DNA of 64,000 nt from Mycobacterium paraterrae (GTDB taxonomy: Bacteria > Actinomycetota > Actinomycetes > Mycobacteriales > Mycobacteriaceae), in assembly GCF_022430545.2 (NCBI RefSeq), contig NZ_CP092488.2, positions 2,604,001 to 2,668,000 of the forward strand. The letters run 5' to 3'. Both the position numbers and the translations under genes were made by a program. Of this stretch, positions 40,971-49,396 are shown one piece after another (the first letter of the stretch is position 1; every line of letters begins with the position of its first letter). The notes under the pieces were generated by a model that was given only the letters and a program-made list of their open reading frames with translations, searched no databases and was not told the DNA's origin.

Positions 40971-41660
40971 ATGCAACTGACTTTCAACCCCGATCGGCTG
41001 AGCGGCCTTGCGACCCTAGCCGTCGCGGGCGTAACCGTACTGTCATTGGGTGCGTGCAGTTCGTCGGACCATGAGAAGTCGCCAGCTCCGTCTTCTTCGC
41101 CGGCTGCCGCCAAAGGGAAAGACTCAGTCAACGGCTTGATCGCATCTGTGTCGGGTGACACGGTTCAGGTCACTGGGCAGGCTGGCACGGCCACTGTCGA
41201 CGTTAGCAAGGCCAGCAAGATCACCGAGTGGACTAAGGCGCAGTTGAGCGATGTTGCTGCCGGGAATTGCGTGACCGCGCTCGGCGAACCAGCTCCGGCT
41301 CCCGGTGGCGGGCTTACGGCCCACGCCGTATCTCTGTCGCAAGAGGGGGGCGACAAAAAATGCTCCCAACCGAAGACCGGGCCTAAAAGCGTGGTTGGCA
41401 CGGTTGCTTCCGTCGCGGGTAACACCATCACCGTGTCCGCAACTGACGCTAACGGTAAGCCTGCTGAGACCGCTGTGTCGGTCGTCGACAGTACGCAGTA
41501 CAACAAGGCCGTCTCTGTAAACTCATCGAACATCTCGCAGGGCAAATGCATCGCTGCAGTGGGGACTAAGGAAGGTAACGGCGCGCTGCAGGCGACAGTT
41601 GTCACTTTGAGGCCCGCTCACGATGGCCGATGCCCGCAGCCTGCGCCAAAGAAGAAGTAG
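40971..41660 (+). CDS. Lipoprotein with two DUF5666-like beta domains
   Basis: 229 aa from ATG 40971 (GAAAGGA upstream). Signal peptide with lipobox: 'LATLAVAGVTVLSLGACSSS', so Cys is lipidated and the protein is anchored outside the membrane. A Ser/Pro/Ala linker follows. Two related domains then appear: 'VNGLIASVSGDTVQVTGQAG...CVTALGE' and 'VVGTVASVAGNTITVSATDA...CIAAVGT', each ending with a Cys. This is the DUF5666 pattern of small OB-like repeats. C-terminus Pro/Lys-rich. Function unknown; it stands alone between two glycan gene groups. Confidence 0.85.
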   Translation: MQLTFNPDRLSGLATLAVAGVTVLSLGACSSSDHEKSPAPSSSPAAAKGKDSVNGLIASVSGDTVQVTGQAGTATVDVSKASKITEWTKAQLSDVAAGNCVTALGEPAPAPGGGLTAHAVSLSQEGGDKKCSQPKTGPKSVVGTVASVAGNTITVSATDANGKPAETAVSVVDSTQYNKAVSVNSSNISQGKCIAAVGTKEGNGALQATVVTLRPAHDGRCPQPAPKKK

Positions 41661-41702
41661 CTGCGTTGGCTGCTCGCTGAGCTGACGACTAAACCCTTTA
41701 GA

Positions 41703-41725
41703 GGTTGGCTTCCTACCGGCCAACC
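41703..41725. terminator. Short hairpin after the lipoprotein gene
   Basis: GGTTGGC (41703-41709) pairs with 41719-41725 around nine bases, 42 bases after the stop. Modest stem, no U-tract; a plausible but weak terminator. Confidence 0.45.
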
Positions 41726-41831
41726 CAATCAGTAGCTCTGCCGCTGAATTGCTAACGGCGCGAGAAGCTCCCGACCGGGTACGGCGTGAATCAGCAACTT
41801 CGCGATCTGTCGATGCAACGTTCAACGGCGC

Positions 41832-43025
41832 GGCGCGTTGGGTTTCAGTTGAGTGTTGAGGTGCAGAGCACTTCGTCGAGGGTGGCGGTGTGTGGCGTGG
41901 TGTCGGTGGTTGGGTGTAGGCGTGTGGTGTCGTGCATTGCTGGGCCGGTGGCCATTGTTGTGGTGAGTAGGTAGCGGCCGGTGTTGGGTGCTCGGCGGAT
42001 CGTTTTTTCGGCGGCGCTGGTGCCGGTCAGTTTGGCTGCGTCGTTGAGGTTGATGCCGACCTGTACGACTTGGGGTTCGGCGTCGAGCACTGCGGTCAGG
42101 CGGGTGATGTAGTGGTCGGGGGCGAAGAATCGCCAGCCGTGGCCTAGGTGCAGCCAGAGCCGTCCGTGGATGTGAGCGCGCAGCTGCGTGAGGTGGGCGG
42201 AGGGGTCGGTGCCCTCGACACCGGGGTCGGCGTCGATGAACTCGAGGAATTTGTAGCGTTGCTGCAGGGTGGCGCGGTCGGCGGTGGTGAGGCCGGTGTC
42301 GAGGGCGAGGAATCGTCCGATTCGTGGGGCGTCGAGGCAGCAGTTCAGGAATGTGTTGATGGTGTGCCCGGTGGTGTGAGGGTCGGTTCCGGTGATGAGG
42401 CTGACGGTGACCTCAGCGTGGCGGGTGGCGTTGGCGAGGCGGGCCACTGTTGCAGCGGGATACTGTTGGGTCGCCTCAAGCATGGCCGGTACTGAGTAGT
42501 CGCGGTTGGTTGCGATCCGTTGGCGCTCATCCTCGGGGATGTCAGGGCGGGCCAGTAGGCGCCGGCACAGTGTGAAGGCTTCTGCGCGGCGGCCGATCCA
42601 GAATGCGCAGGTTGCCTGCTCGTCGGCGGCGCGCCAGGTGTAGATCTCGGCGGAGTATCCCAGGACGAAGAGGTCGTTTTCGGGGAAGGGTGTTTCGGTG
42701 GCGCGCCGGGCGTATAGGTAGCCGAGCTGGTAGCGCTGTTCGTTGCGGCACCGAAAGGCGATGGCGTGCAGCGCTTCTGCGCGGGTTGGTCGAAATTCCC
42801 AGGCTTTGATGTAGGCGTCGTGAACCTCTGGCCAGGGTTCATCGAGTTCTGCCATTGAGGCTGCGAGCCGGTACATCGCCCAATAGACCTCTTCCTCGCA
42901 GCCGCCCATCTCGGCCCGACGCGCATACCACCTGCGCGCGTCGACGAATTCCTCCAATTGGAAACAGGTCTCGGCCAGAAATAGGACCGGTCGCGCACTG
43001 TCGGGATCGCGCTCGACCTCAGCCA
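41832..43025. repeat. 1.19-kb tandem repeat, copy 1 (3' halves of the CgeB-like genes)
   Basis: Matches 44147-45340 at a constant offset of 2315 bases with one difference seen (42990 G against A at 45305). It covers the TPR-like and C-terminal modules of both genes plus 13 bases beyond their stops. Upstream of 43025 the genes are only homologous. Confidence 0.92.
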
Positions 43026-44007
43026 GCAACTGATCGCGCTCCTGCTCGGACTTATGCCTGAGCAAGTTGCGATTGCGCAGTTGATGATCTTTATTGCTGT
43101 CTGGATCCATCGGATGCACATCGATACGACCGCCCTGGGGCGCAGCAGCTTCACGGTTTACGTTGTCCAGGCTTGCCGGCAGTGCATGTCTTAAAATGTC
43201 GGCTTGGCTGCGACTTGTGAAGATCTGGTAGCCGCGCTCGGCGAGCTCGTGTCGCGCCCCGTCGTCGCGAAGAAGCTCCGCACAGCGATCGACCAACCCG
43301 TCGTAGTCGGCGAACGCGACGCCGGACTTAAGTTCATGTTCTGATGCTGAATCTGCGCCACGTTCCGAGACCACCGCACGCTTGTTCGCGAGAAGGTAGG
43401 AGACACGCGCGATTTCGAAAATTTTCGCGTCCCAGTAGTGGATGTTGATCACGATCTTCGAGCGCGCGATCCAGGCATCCCGGCTCGCGCCGAGAACACC
43501 TGACAGCCATTTGACCCGAAGACCTCGGTCGCGAAGTTTCCGGAGAACGGCGTAGCGACGTTCGCTGAGTACGCCGTAGAAAAGCACGTCGATATCCTCA
43601 ACGGCTGGGGCAATCCGGGTCAGCTCGGGAACGTAACCGATCGGAACATAGGTCGGCCGAGGCAGTCCCAACCTCGCCAGGTACTCGATGTTGGCCAGAC
43701 TGTAATCCCAAGTCGGGTAACGCCGAAAGAGGTCGACGAAGTCAGGCATCGCCATCCACGGCGAGTCGTCACCTAATTGCTCGAGGTTATAGAAAACGGG
43801 GTTAGTCGGGGCCTGAAGGCCATAGTGGACGAGGTGATTTGCGCCGAGAACTATGGTGCGCCGGTCGTCAAGGTCGAGGCGGTCCGTCAGCACCGAGTCA
43901 TAACCGAGCGCCCGAAGAGCGTAATGCAATCCTTCCGCGACCTCCCGGAAAGCTCCGCCAACGGTCGGATTACCCGGAGGCGACACAACTGCAACGGCGA
44001 ACGGCAC
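41845..44007 (-). CDS. CgeB-like glycosyltransferase with TPR-like and C-terminal module (copy 1)
   Basis: I take GTG 44007 (720 aa), because the paralogue downstream starts at the equivalent residue; GTG 44055 is an alternative. Residues 1-300 are a GT-B type domain of the CgeB/DUF3880 group: 'VFYNLEQLGDD', 'YLARLGLPRPTYVPIGYVPE', 'DIDVLFYGVLSERRYAVLRK', 'SKIVINIHYWDAKIFEIARV' and 'SGVAFADYDGLVDRCAELLR'. About 350-560 are TPR-like helices ('VLFLAETCFQLEEFVDARRW'). The last 170 residues ('HLGHGWRFFAPDHYITRLTA', 'VQVGINLNDAAKLTG') form a module also found in the GT2 protein 55932-57665. CgeB glycosylates the Bacillus spore surface, so a surface substrate is plausible here. Confidence 0.85.
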   Translation of the reverse strand: MPFAVAVVSPPGNPTVGGAFREVAEGLHYALRALGYDSVLTDRLDLDDRRTIVLGANHLVHYGLQAPTNPVFYNLEQLGDDSPWMAMPDFVDLFRRYPTWDYSLANIEYLARLGLPRPTYVPIGYVPELTRIAPAVEDIDVLFYGVLSERRYAVLRKLRDRGLRVKWLSGVLGASRDAWIARSKIVINIHYWDAKIFEIARVSYLLANKRAVVSERGADSASEHELKSGVAFADYDGLVDRCAELLRDDGARHELAERGYQIFTSRSQADILRHALPASLDNVNREAAAPQGGRIDVHPMDPDSNKDHQLRNRNLLRHKSEQERDQLLAEVERDPDSARPVLFLAETCFQLEEFVDARRWYARRAEMGGCEEEVYWAMYRLAASMAELDEPWPEVHDAYIKAWEFRPTRAEALHAIAFRCRNEQRYQLGYLYARRATETPFPENDLFVLGYSAEIYTWRAADEQATCAFWIGRRAEAFTLCRRLLARPDIPEDERQRIATNRDYSVPAMLEATQQYPAATVARLANATRHAEVTVSLITGTDPHTTGHTINTFLNCCLDAPRIGRFLALDTGLTTADRATLQQRYKFLEFIDADPGVEGTDPSAHLTQLRAHIHGRLWLHLGHGWRFFAPDHYITRLTAVLDAEPQVVQVGINLNDAAKLTGTSAAEKTIRRAPNTGRYLLTTTMATGPAMHDTTRLHPTTDTTPHTATLDEVLCTSTLN

Positions 44008-44146
44008 GGGTGCAGCGTAAAGGACGAGCAACGTTGAGTGACGCGGATTAACCACTCACTGGATTGCAGCGAGTCATTGGTTGAACAGATTATTTGTCCC
44101 GTGTCGACACGGAGCGCTCGGTTTTCAGTTGAGCGTCAGCGAGTTT

Positions 44147-45340
44147 GGCGCGTTGGGTTTCAGTTGAGTGTTGAGGTGCAGAGCACTTCGTCGAGGGTGG
44201 CGGTGTGTGGCGTGGTGTCGGTGGTTGGGTGTAGGCGTGTGGTGTCGTGCATTGCTGGGCCGGTGGCCATTGTTGTGGTGAGTAGGTAGCGGCCGGTGTT
44301 GGGTGCTCGGCGGATCGTTTTTTCGGCGGCGCTGGTGCCGGTCAGTTTGGCTGCGTCGTTGAGGTTGATGCCGACCTGTACGACTTGGGGTTCGGCGTCG
44401 AGCACTGCGGTCAGGCGGGTGATGTAGTGGTCGGGGGCGAAGAATCGCCAGCCGTGGCCTAGGTGCAGCCAGAGCCGTCCGTGGATGTGAGCGCGCAGCT
44501 GCGTGAGGTGGGCGGAGGGGTCGGTGCCCTCGACACCGGGGTCGGCGTCGATGAACTCGAGGAATTTGTAGCGTTGCTGCAGGGTGGCGCGGTCGGCGGT
44601 GGTGAGGCCGGTGTCGAGGGCGAGGAATCGTCCGATTCGTGGGGCGTCGAGGCAGCAGTTCAGGAATGTGTTGATGGTGTGCCCGGTGGTGTGAGGGTCG
44701 GTTCCGGTGATGAGGCTGACGGTGACCTCAGCGTGGCGGGTGGCGTTGGCGAGGCGGGCCACTGTTGCAGCGGGATACTGTTGGGTCGCCTCAAGCATGG
44801 CCGGTACTGAGTAGTCGCGGTTGGTTGCGATCCGTTGGCGCTCATCCTCGGGGATGTCAGGGCGGGCCAGTAGGCGCCGGCACAGTGTGAAGGCTTCTGC
44901 GCGGCGGCCGATCCAGAATGCGCAGGTTGCCTGCTCGTCGGCGGCGCGCCAGGTGTAGATCTCGGCGGAGTATCCCAGGACGAAGAGGTCGTTTTCGGGG
45001 AAGGGTGTTTCGGTGGCGCGCCGGGCGTATAGGTAGCCGAGCTGGTAGCGCTGTTCGTTGCGGCACCGAAAGGCGATGGCGTGCAGCGCTTCTGCGCGGG
45101 TTGGTCGAAATTCCCAGGCTTTGATGTAGGCGTCGTGAACCTCTGGCCAGGGTTCATCGAGTTCTGCCATTGAGGCTGCGAGCCGGTACATCGCCCAATA
45201 GACCTCTTCCTCGCAGCCGCCCATCTCGGCCCGACGCGCATACCACCTGCGCGCGTCGACGAATTCCTCCAATTGGAAACAGGTCTCGGCCAGAAATAGG
45301 ACCGATCGCGCACTGTCGGGATCGCGCTCGACCTCAGCCA
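44147..45340. repeat. 1.19-kb tandem repeat, copy 2
   Basis: See copy 1 (41832-43025). Next to its outer end, 44122-44130 carries a second short TTTTCAGTTGAGCG resembling the gene end TTTCAGTTGAGTG. It looks like the relic of an older stop region left behind when this tail was copied in. Confidence 0.9.
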
Positions 45341-46316
45341 ACCAGAGGTCGCGATCAGGCTGAATCTTGTGTCTGAACAGTTCCCGCTCGCGGTTCTGAC
45401 GATCCACGCTATCTTCTTGGCCGTCGTGGCTCACCGCGGTAATCGGATCATCATGCGCAGTGATCTCTTGGCCGACGCTCTCGAGGTCTGAGAGCGCGCT
45501 TCGCAGAATCTCGGCTTGGCTGCGACTCGTGAAAATCTGGTAGCCGCGCTCGGCGAGCTCGCGTCGCGCCCCGTCGTCACGAAGAAGCTCCACACAGCGA
45601 TCGACCAACCCGTCGTAGTCGGCGAACGCGACGCCGGACTCCACGTCGCGCTCTAGCGCCGGATCTCCACCACGTTCCGAGACCACCGCACGCTTGTTCG
45701 CGAGAAGGTAAGACACGCGCGTTATTTCGAAGATCTTCGCGTCCCAGTAGTGGATGTTGATCACGATCTTCGAGCGCGCGATCCAGGCATCCCGGCTCGC
45801 GCCGTACGTGCCCGAGAGCCATTTGACCCGAAGACCTCGGTCGTGCAGGTCCCGAAGAATGGCGTACCGGCGCTCGTACGTCGCACCGTAGAAAAGCACG
45901 TCGATATCCTCAACGGCTGGGGCAATCCGGGTCAGCTCGGGAACGTAACCGATCGGAACATAGGTCGGTCGAGGCAGTCCCAACCTTGCCAGGTACTCGA
46001 TGTTGGCCAGACTGTAATCCCAAGTCGGGTAACGCCGGAAAAGGCCGAAGAATCCAGGCAAAGTCGTTGACGGTAAGTCGTCGCCCAATTGCTCGAGGTT
46101 ATAAAAAATAGGGTTTTTTGGCGGTTTCAGGCTGTTCCGTACCAGAAGGTTGCCGCCAAGTACGATCGTGCACCTGTCGTCAAGGTCGAGGCGGTCTGTC
46201 AGCACCGAGTCATAACCGAGGGCGCGAAGAGCATAGTGCAATCCCTCCGCAACTTCGTCAAATGCCTTGCTGTGTTGGAATTTCGGAGGTGACGCGATCG
46301 CGACGGCGAAGCGCAT
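44160..46316 (-). CDS. CgeB-like glycosyltransferase with TPR-like and C-terminal module (copy 2)
   Basis: 718 aa from ATG 46316 ('MRFAVAIASPPKFQHSKAFD'). Same layout as the neighbouring copy: CgeB-like GT domain ('DIDVLFYGATYERRYAILRD', 'SKIVINIHYWDAKIFEITRV'), a variable linker of about 50 residues, then TPR-like helices and the C-terminal module. From about residue 325 the two proteins differ by a single residue (Pro/Ser), whereas the GT halves have diverged clearly and the linkers are unrelated. This suggests the tail was homogenised by gene conversion while the catalytic part was free to change acceptor or donor. Confidence 0.85.
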   Translation of the reverse strand: MRFAVAIASPPKFQHSKAFDEVAEGLHYALRALGYDSVLTDRLDLDDRCTIVLGGNLLVRNSLKPPKNPIFYNLEQLGDDLPSTTLPGFFGLFRRYPTWDYSLANIEYLARLGLPRPTYVPIGYVPELTRIAPAVEDIDVLFYGATYERRYAILRDLHDRGLRVKWLSGTYGASRDAWIARSKIVINIHYWDAKIFEITRVSYLLANKRAVVSERGGDPALERDVESGVAFADYDGLVDRCVELLRDDGARRELAERGYQIFTSRSQAEILRSALSDLESVGQEITAHDDPITAVSHDGQEDSVDRQNRERELFRHKIQPDRDLWLAEVERDPDSARSVLFLAETCFQLEEFVDARRWYARRAEMGGCEEEVYWAMYRLAASMAELDEPWPEVHDAYIKAWEFRPTRAEALHAIAFRCRNEQRYQLGYLYARRATETPFPENDLFVLGYSAEIYTWRAADEQATCAFWIGRRAEAFTLCRRLLARPDIPEDERQRIATNRDYSVPAMLEATQQYPAATVARLANATRHAEVTVSLITGTDPHTTGHTINTFLNCCLDAPRIGRFLALDTGLTTADRATLQQRYKFLEFIDADPGVEGTDPSAHLTQLRAHIHGRLWLHLGHGWRFFAPDHYITRLTAVLDAEPQVVQVGINLNDAAKLTGTSAAEKTIRRAPNTGRYLLTTTMATGPAMHDTTRLHPTTDTTPHTATLDEVLCTSTLN

Positions 46317-46418
46317 GAATGCAGAGTATCGCAACGGCCGAGGTATTCCTGACTTAACGTCTTCTTTGCTGTTCACGGGTGTCATGGCGATCGACGTGAA
46401 CGCTTCGTTTGTGCATCA

Positions 46419-46835
46419 ATGAGAATGAGCGCTACTGCGTACGTCTACGGTACAGCGGCCATTGTGGCCCTGACCGGCTCCGTCTGTGGCATCGTTGCGG
46501 AAATGGATGAGCGCTGGGACGAGGGTCTCGACGACCCGTTCGAAGACGCGATTGATGAGGCGCTCAGTTCCTTGCCCGCCGATCTCCGCAAGGCGATCAG
46601 CAATGTTGCGATCGTTGTCGAGGAAGAGCCTCCCGACGGGCGACAGCTGCTTGGCCAATACAGCGGGGCGCCGCTGGCAGCAAGAGGGTGGAGGCCGGAT
46701 GGGATGTTTCCCGCAAAGGTCAGCATATTCCGCGGGCCGATCACGCGGCTCAGCGCTGGCGACGCCGGTCGCTTACGCCGCGAGGTGAGACAGGTTGTGC
46801 TCCACGAGCTCGCGCATTACTTCGGTGTCAAGTAG
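46419..46835 (+). CDS. Zincin-like metallopeptidase (minimal HExxH type), probably frameshifted at the C-terminus
   Basis: 138 aa from ATG 46419. An N-terminal hydrophobic stretch 'VYGTAAIVALTGSVCGIVA' is unusual for the family. It then follows the Zincin_1 pattern: 'ALSSLPADLRKAISNVAIVV', 'EEEPPDGRQLLGQYSGAPLA', 'KVSIFRGPITRL' and 'VRQVVLHELAHYFGVK' with the HExxH zinc site. The protein stops directly after the zinc helix, where relatives continue with about ten residues including an acidic ligand. Removing one A at 46829-46830 would continue as 'GVSSARLSEL', which fits relatives. A frameshift (or sequencing error) is therefore likely. Confidence 0.75.
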   Translation: MRMSATAYVYGTAAIVALTGSVCGIVAEMDERWDEGLDDPFEDAIDEALSSLPADLRKAISNVAIVVEEEPPDGRQLLGQYSGAPLAARGWRPDGMFPAKVSIFRGPITRLSAGDAGRLRREVRQVVLHELAHYFGVK

Positions 46836-47326
46836 CGCGCGGTTGAGCGAGCTGGATGGAGGACGGCACTCTATCGGCGCGGTATCTGCATCTGGGCTTT
46901 CCGCGGCGGGTCAGGTTGATGTCGCTCTGGCTTGACATACAGCCCGCCGACGCTAGGCGCCCGTTGCAGGTGACGCTTTGTCGATTCATCGGCCCGCGAG
47001 AGTCCTCCTGGCATCGCTACCGAGTCCTATGCCGCCGCAGGGTGGCCCGGGCGTCGTCAAACGTGTCTCGCGCCGCGATGCTCGTCAATGCCTTCACCTA
47101 CGCCGCTAAGCAACACGTCGATCGCGCCCCCACCGGTTCCGTCGTGGAGTTGTGGCCTGGGTGTTGGGTGTAAGGATGGTCGACACGCTCGGCTCGTGCT
47201 TCTGGCAGCCCAAACGACAATGTCGTACCGTCGGATACGGCCCCGGGTTGCCTTCCTCCGGCGAAAGTGAAATCGCAACTGTTCGCGCAAGATTTGGGCC
47301 GGCAATTTCCGGGTAAGGAGTGCTTG
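46836..47326 (+). other. Region without a recognisable gene, containing the start of a duplicated block
   Basis: An open frame 46856-47173 exists but its Arg/Ser/Cys-rich translation looks like off-frame sequence and I do not call it. From 47161 on, the sequence is shared with 51465 onward (1.4-kb duplicated cassette). Just before 47327 both copies contain an open stretch ending 'FAQDLGRQFPGKECL' that may be the tail of a lost upstream gene. Confidence 0.4.
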
Positions 47327-47389
47327 ATGGATTCGTCGGTTGATGTGTTGGCGGTGCTGGTGTCGTCTTCGTCGGTGCTCGGAGGATGA
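47327..47389 (+). CDS. Possible 20-residue coupled leader peptide (copy A)
   Basis: ATG 47327 has AAGGAG eight bases upstream and the frame ends in TGA overlapping the kinase ATG (ATGA, 47386-47389). The peptide is 'MDSSVDVLAVLVSSSSVLGG'. The same ORF, ribosome site and overlap are present in copy B at 51690. It may be a translational leader or the end of an older gene whose frame continues upstream. Confidence 0.4.
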   Translation: MDSSVDVLAVLVSSSSVLGG

Positions 47390-47994
47390 CGAACGTTGTA
47401 GCCGACGATGATCGGCCGTCTGCGCCCTTGGTGATCTTTATCGTTGGTCCGTCCGGTATCGGTAAATCTGCTGTGTTGCACAAATTCATGGAGAACGCCG
47501 ATGCCCGTTTTAAGCCCATCTCGCTGGACGACATCGCTGCAGAAGAGGGGCGAGCGAGTGGCCTCATAGAGGATATGGATGCGTTCGCTCTGATGATGAA
47601 GGTTAAAACCGACGGTCTGTTCATGATCGGGATTACCAGCTTGTTTCGGCGTCTTGGTGCTGCATCGGATGGCGAGATCTATTTGGTGGACGTTGGCGCG
47701 GCGTTCCAAAATCGCATCATGTTGGCCAGCTTGTCGTTTTTATATCCTGTGATTGGGATTGTCGCGTCGGAGGAAGTTGCGTTTGAGCGTTTCTGTAAGT
47801 ACCGACCGTCCGATGAACTTGGGGTGCTGCAGGGCGCCACGATGAGCCTTGAGAGGCATAAGACCATCGAATACTCGGAGGTCAGGCGGAAGGTCTACGC
47901 ATCGGCGACCCACACCATCGACACGACGCATTTGTCTCTCGACGAAACCGTTACCAGCTTCGAGACCATTGTGCGGGGAATTATAAATGGATAA
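47386..47994 (+). CDS. P-loop kinase-like protein (shikimate-kinase-like fold), separate form
   Basis: 202 aa from ATG 47386. Walker A is 'VIFIVGPSGIGKSAVLHKFM'. 'GEIYLVDVGAAFQNRIML' and 'PVIGIVASEEVAFERFCKYR' (lid-like Arg-rich part) resemble the small-molecule kinases around shikimate kinase. The substrate is unknown; phosphorylation of a sugar or a methyltransferase substrate is a guess. Its stop lies inside the first codons of the methyltransferase-like gene (eight-base overlap). In copy B (51749-52927) the same two parts are one continuous protein. Confidence 0.75.
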   Translation: MTNVVADDDRPSAPLVIFIVGPSGIGKSAVLHKFMENADARFKPISLDDIAAEEGRASGLIEDMDAFALMMKVKTDGLFMIGITSLFRRLGAASDGEIYLVDVGAAFQNRIMLASLSFLYPVIGIVASEEVAFERFCKYRPSDELGVLQGATMSLERHKTIEYSEVRRKVYASATHTIDTTHLSLDETVTSFETIVRGIING

Positions 47995-48562
47995 CTTTAA
48001 ATCGATTCTAGGGTCCGGCTCGGAGGGGATGCGCGAAATGCAGTTTCTCGACTTTGCGGCGTTCGAGCGGAACGCTTTGGATAATCCTGGGCCGCATTGG
48101 CACGATTACCAGGATCGCTGGAAGTACTATTCGCAGGCGGTTGAGGTCGCGAAGACACTTGACATTACCAACCCGAGTGAAGTTCTTGAGATGGGAACGA
48201 TGGGCGTGTCGATCGTCCCGGATTGCATGACGATTGATTACGACAAGGCGTGGGATTTCAAGCACAAGAAGCCTACATATGTTCACGATGCTCGGGTTGT
48301 ACCGTGGCCGATCGCTACGAAGGCATTCAAATTATTTGTGGCCCTACGGGTTTTTCAGCATCTTGCCCCTAAACAAAAAGAGTGTTTCCTTGAGGCCAAA
48401 CGGATCGCAGAGAATGTGCTGATCGTTGTCCCCAACCAGTACAAGGGAACTGGTATTACCCTCGATCAGTTCACGGAGTGGAACGACGGCACGCCGCCCA
48501 CGCTGGTGGAGAAGACCCAACTACCCTCAACCTTTCTATATCTCTGGAAATTCGGCCCATAA
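47987..48562 (+). CDS. Methyltransferase-like protein, separate form
   Basis: 191 aa from ATG 47987. The segment 'SEVLEMGTMGVSIVPDCMTI' occupies the place of a SAM motif I with E-x-G-x-x-G, and 'KLFVALRVFQHLAPKQKECF' that of the post-motif helix in methyltransferase type 11 proteins; 'ENVLIVVPNQYKGTGITLDQ' is a conserved later strand. The canonical acidic residue after motif I is less clear, so activity is uncertain. It is translationally coupled to the kinase-like gene, while the homologous part at 52385-52927 is fused to it. Confidence 0.7.
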   Translation: MDNFKSILGSGSEGMREMQFLDFAAFERNALDNPGPHWHDYQDRWKYYSQAVEVAKTLDITNPSEVLEMGTMGVSIVPDCMTIDYDKAWDFKHKKPTYVHDARVVPWPIATKAFKLFVALRVFQHLAPKQKECFLEAKRIAENVLIVVPNQYKGTGITLDQFTEWNDGTPPTLVEKTQLPSTFLYLWKFGP

Positions 48563-48613
48563 GCAAATAAAGTCGGCGCCTATGCTGGCGTCGCGCGACC
48601 GGGGGGTGGGGGC

Positions 48614-49396
48614 ATGAAGGGCACGTACCGTGGTGAGGTCGAGCGGGAGAAGGTTCGTGAGAGCTTTCGTGGGCAGGTAGTTCCGAAATTGATGCGGCTT
48701 GAGGTGCAGCCGCTGCTGAACTTCTATCCCAATCAGCGCGATCTGATGGTGCTTGACATTGGGGCCAATAAGGGTCAGTGGACGCGAGCGCTGCTCAACG
48801 TGTTCGGCGACCGCGTGGGACGCGTCCATATGTTTGATCCGAGTCCTGAGAATTACCGCGAGCTGTGTAACCGTGAGGACAGTCTTGCCGGGCTTGGCAT
48901 CGAGGAGTCCGAACGGATCACGGTGTACCCCAGTGCGATGGGCCGTACCCCGGGGATGGCCACGCTGTACACCAACGAGGATGGCAGTCCGCTTGGTTCG
49001 CTGATTGAACATGAGGAGCCCGGTTGGGGGGAGTGGGGCAAGGACATTCGCCTCGACACCACGATCGAGGTTCCAGTCGATACCGTCGATGACTTCATCT
49101 CCCGCAGCCAGATCGACTCGGTGGATATCATGAAGCTTGATACCGAGGGCTTTGAGATGGACGTGCTGCGCGGGGCGGCACAGTCGATCCACGAGGGCAG
49201 AATCAAGCTCATCCTCTTTGAGTTCGGCGTGAACCAGGTCGAGTCGCGTCACTTCTTCAAGGACTTCTGGCTGTTCCTCACCCACCGGCTCTACAAGATC
49301 TACTTCATCGACGACGCCGGCAAGCTGCACCCCATTTCCCGCTACGAGTACCGCTGGGAACAGTTCAACCGCAACTACGAATTCGTCGCCTTCCGC
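48614..49396 (+). repeat. Duplicated FkbM cassette, copy 2
   Basis: See 38435-39217; offset 10179 bases. Here the cassette is followed in frame by a linker and a second methyltransferase domain. Confidence 0.92.

Larger units (their letters stand above)
47161..48570 (+). repeat. 1.4-kb duplicated kinase-methyltransferase cassette, copy A
   Basis: Matches 51465-52935 nearly base for base except for two zones: an insertion in the other copy around 51560-51640, and a divergent junction (47965-48012 against 52328-52380) where this copy has a stop and new start. It includes upstream leader, short ORF and both coding parts. Confidence 0.92.

Noticed and set aside
46856..47173. A 105-residue plus-strand frame after the metallopeptidase gene
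   Set aside because: Its composition looks random, there is no ribosome site, and its end lies inside the duplicated block without being conserved as a frame in the other copy.
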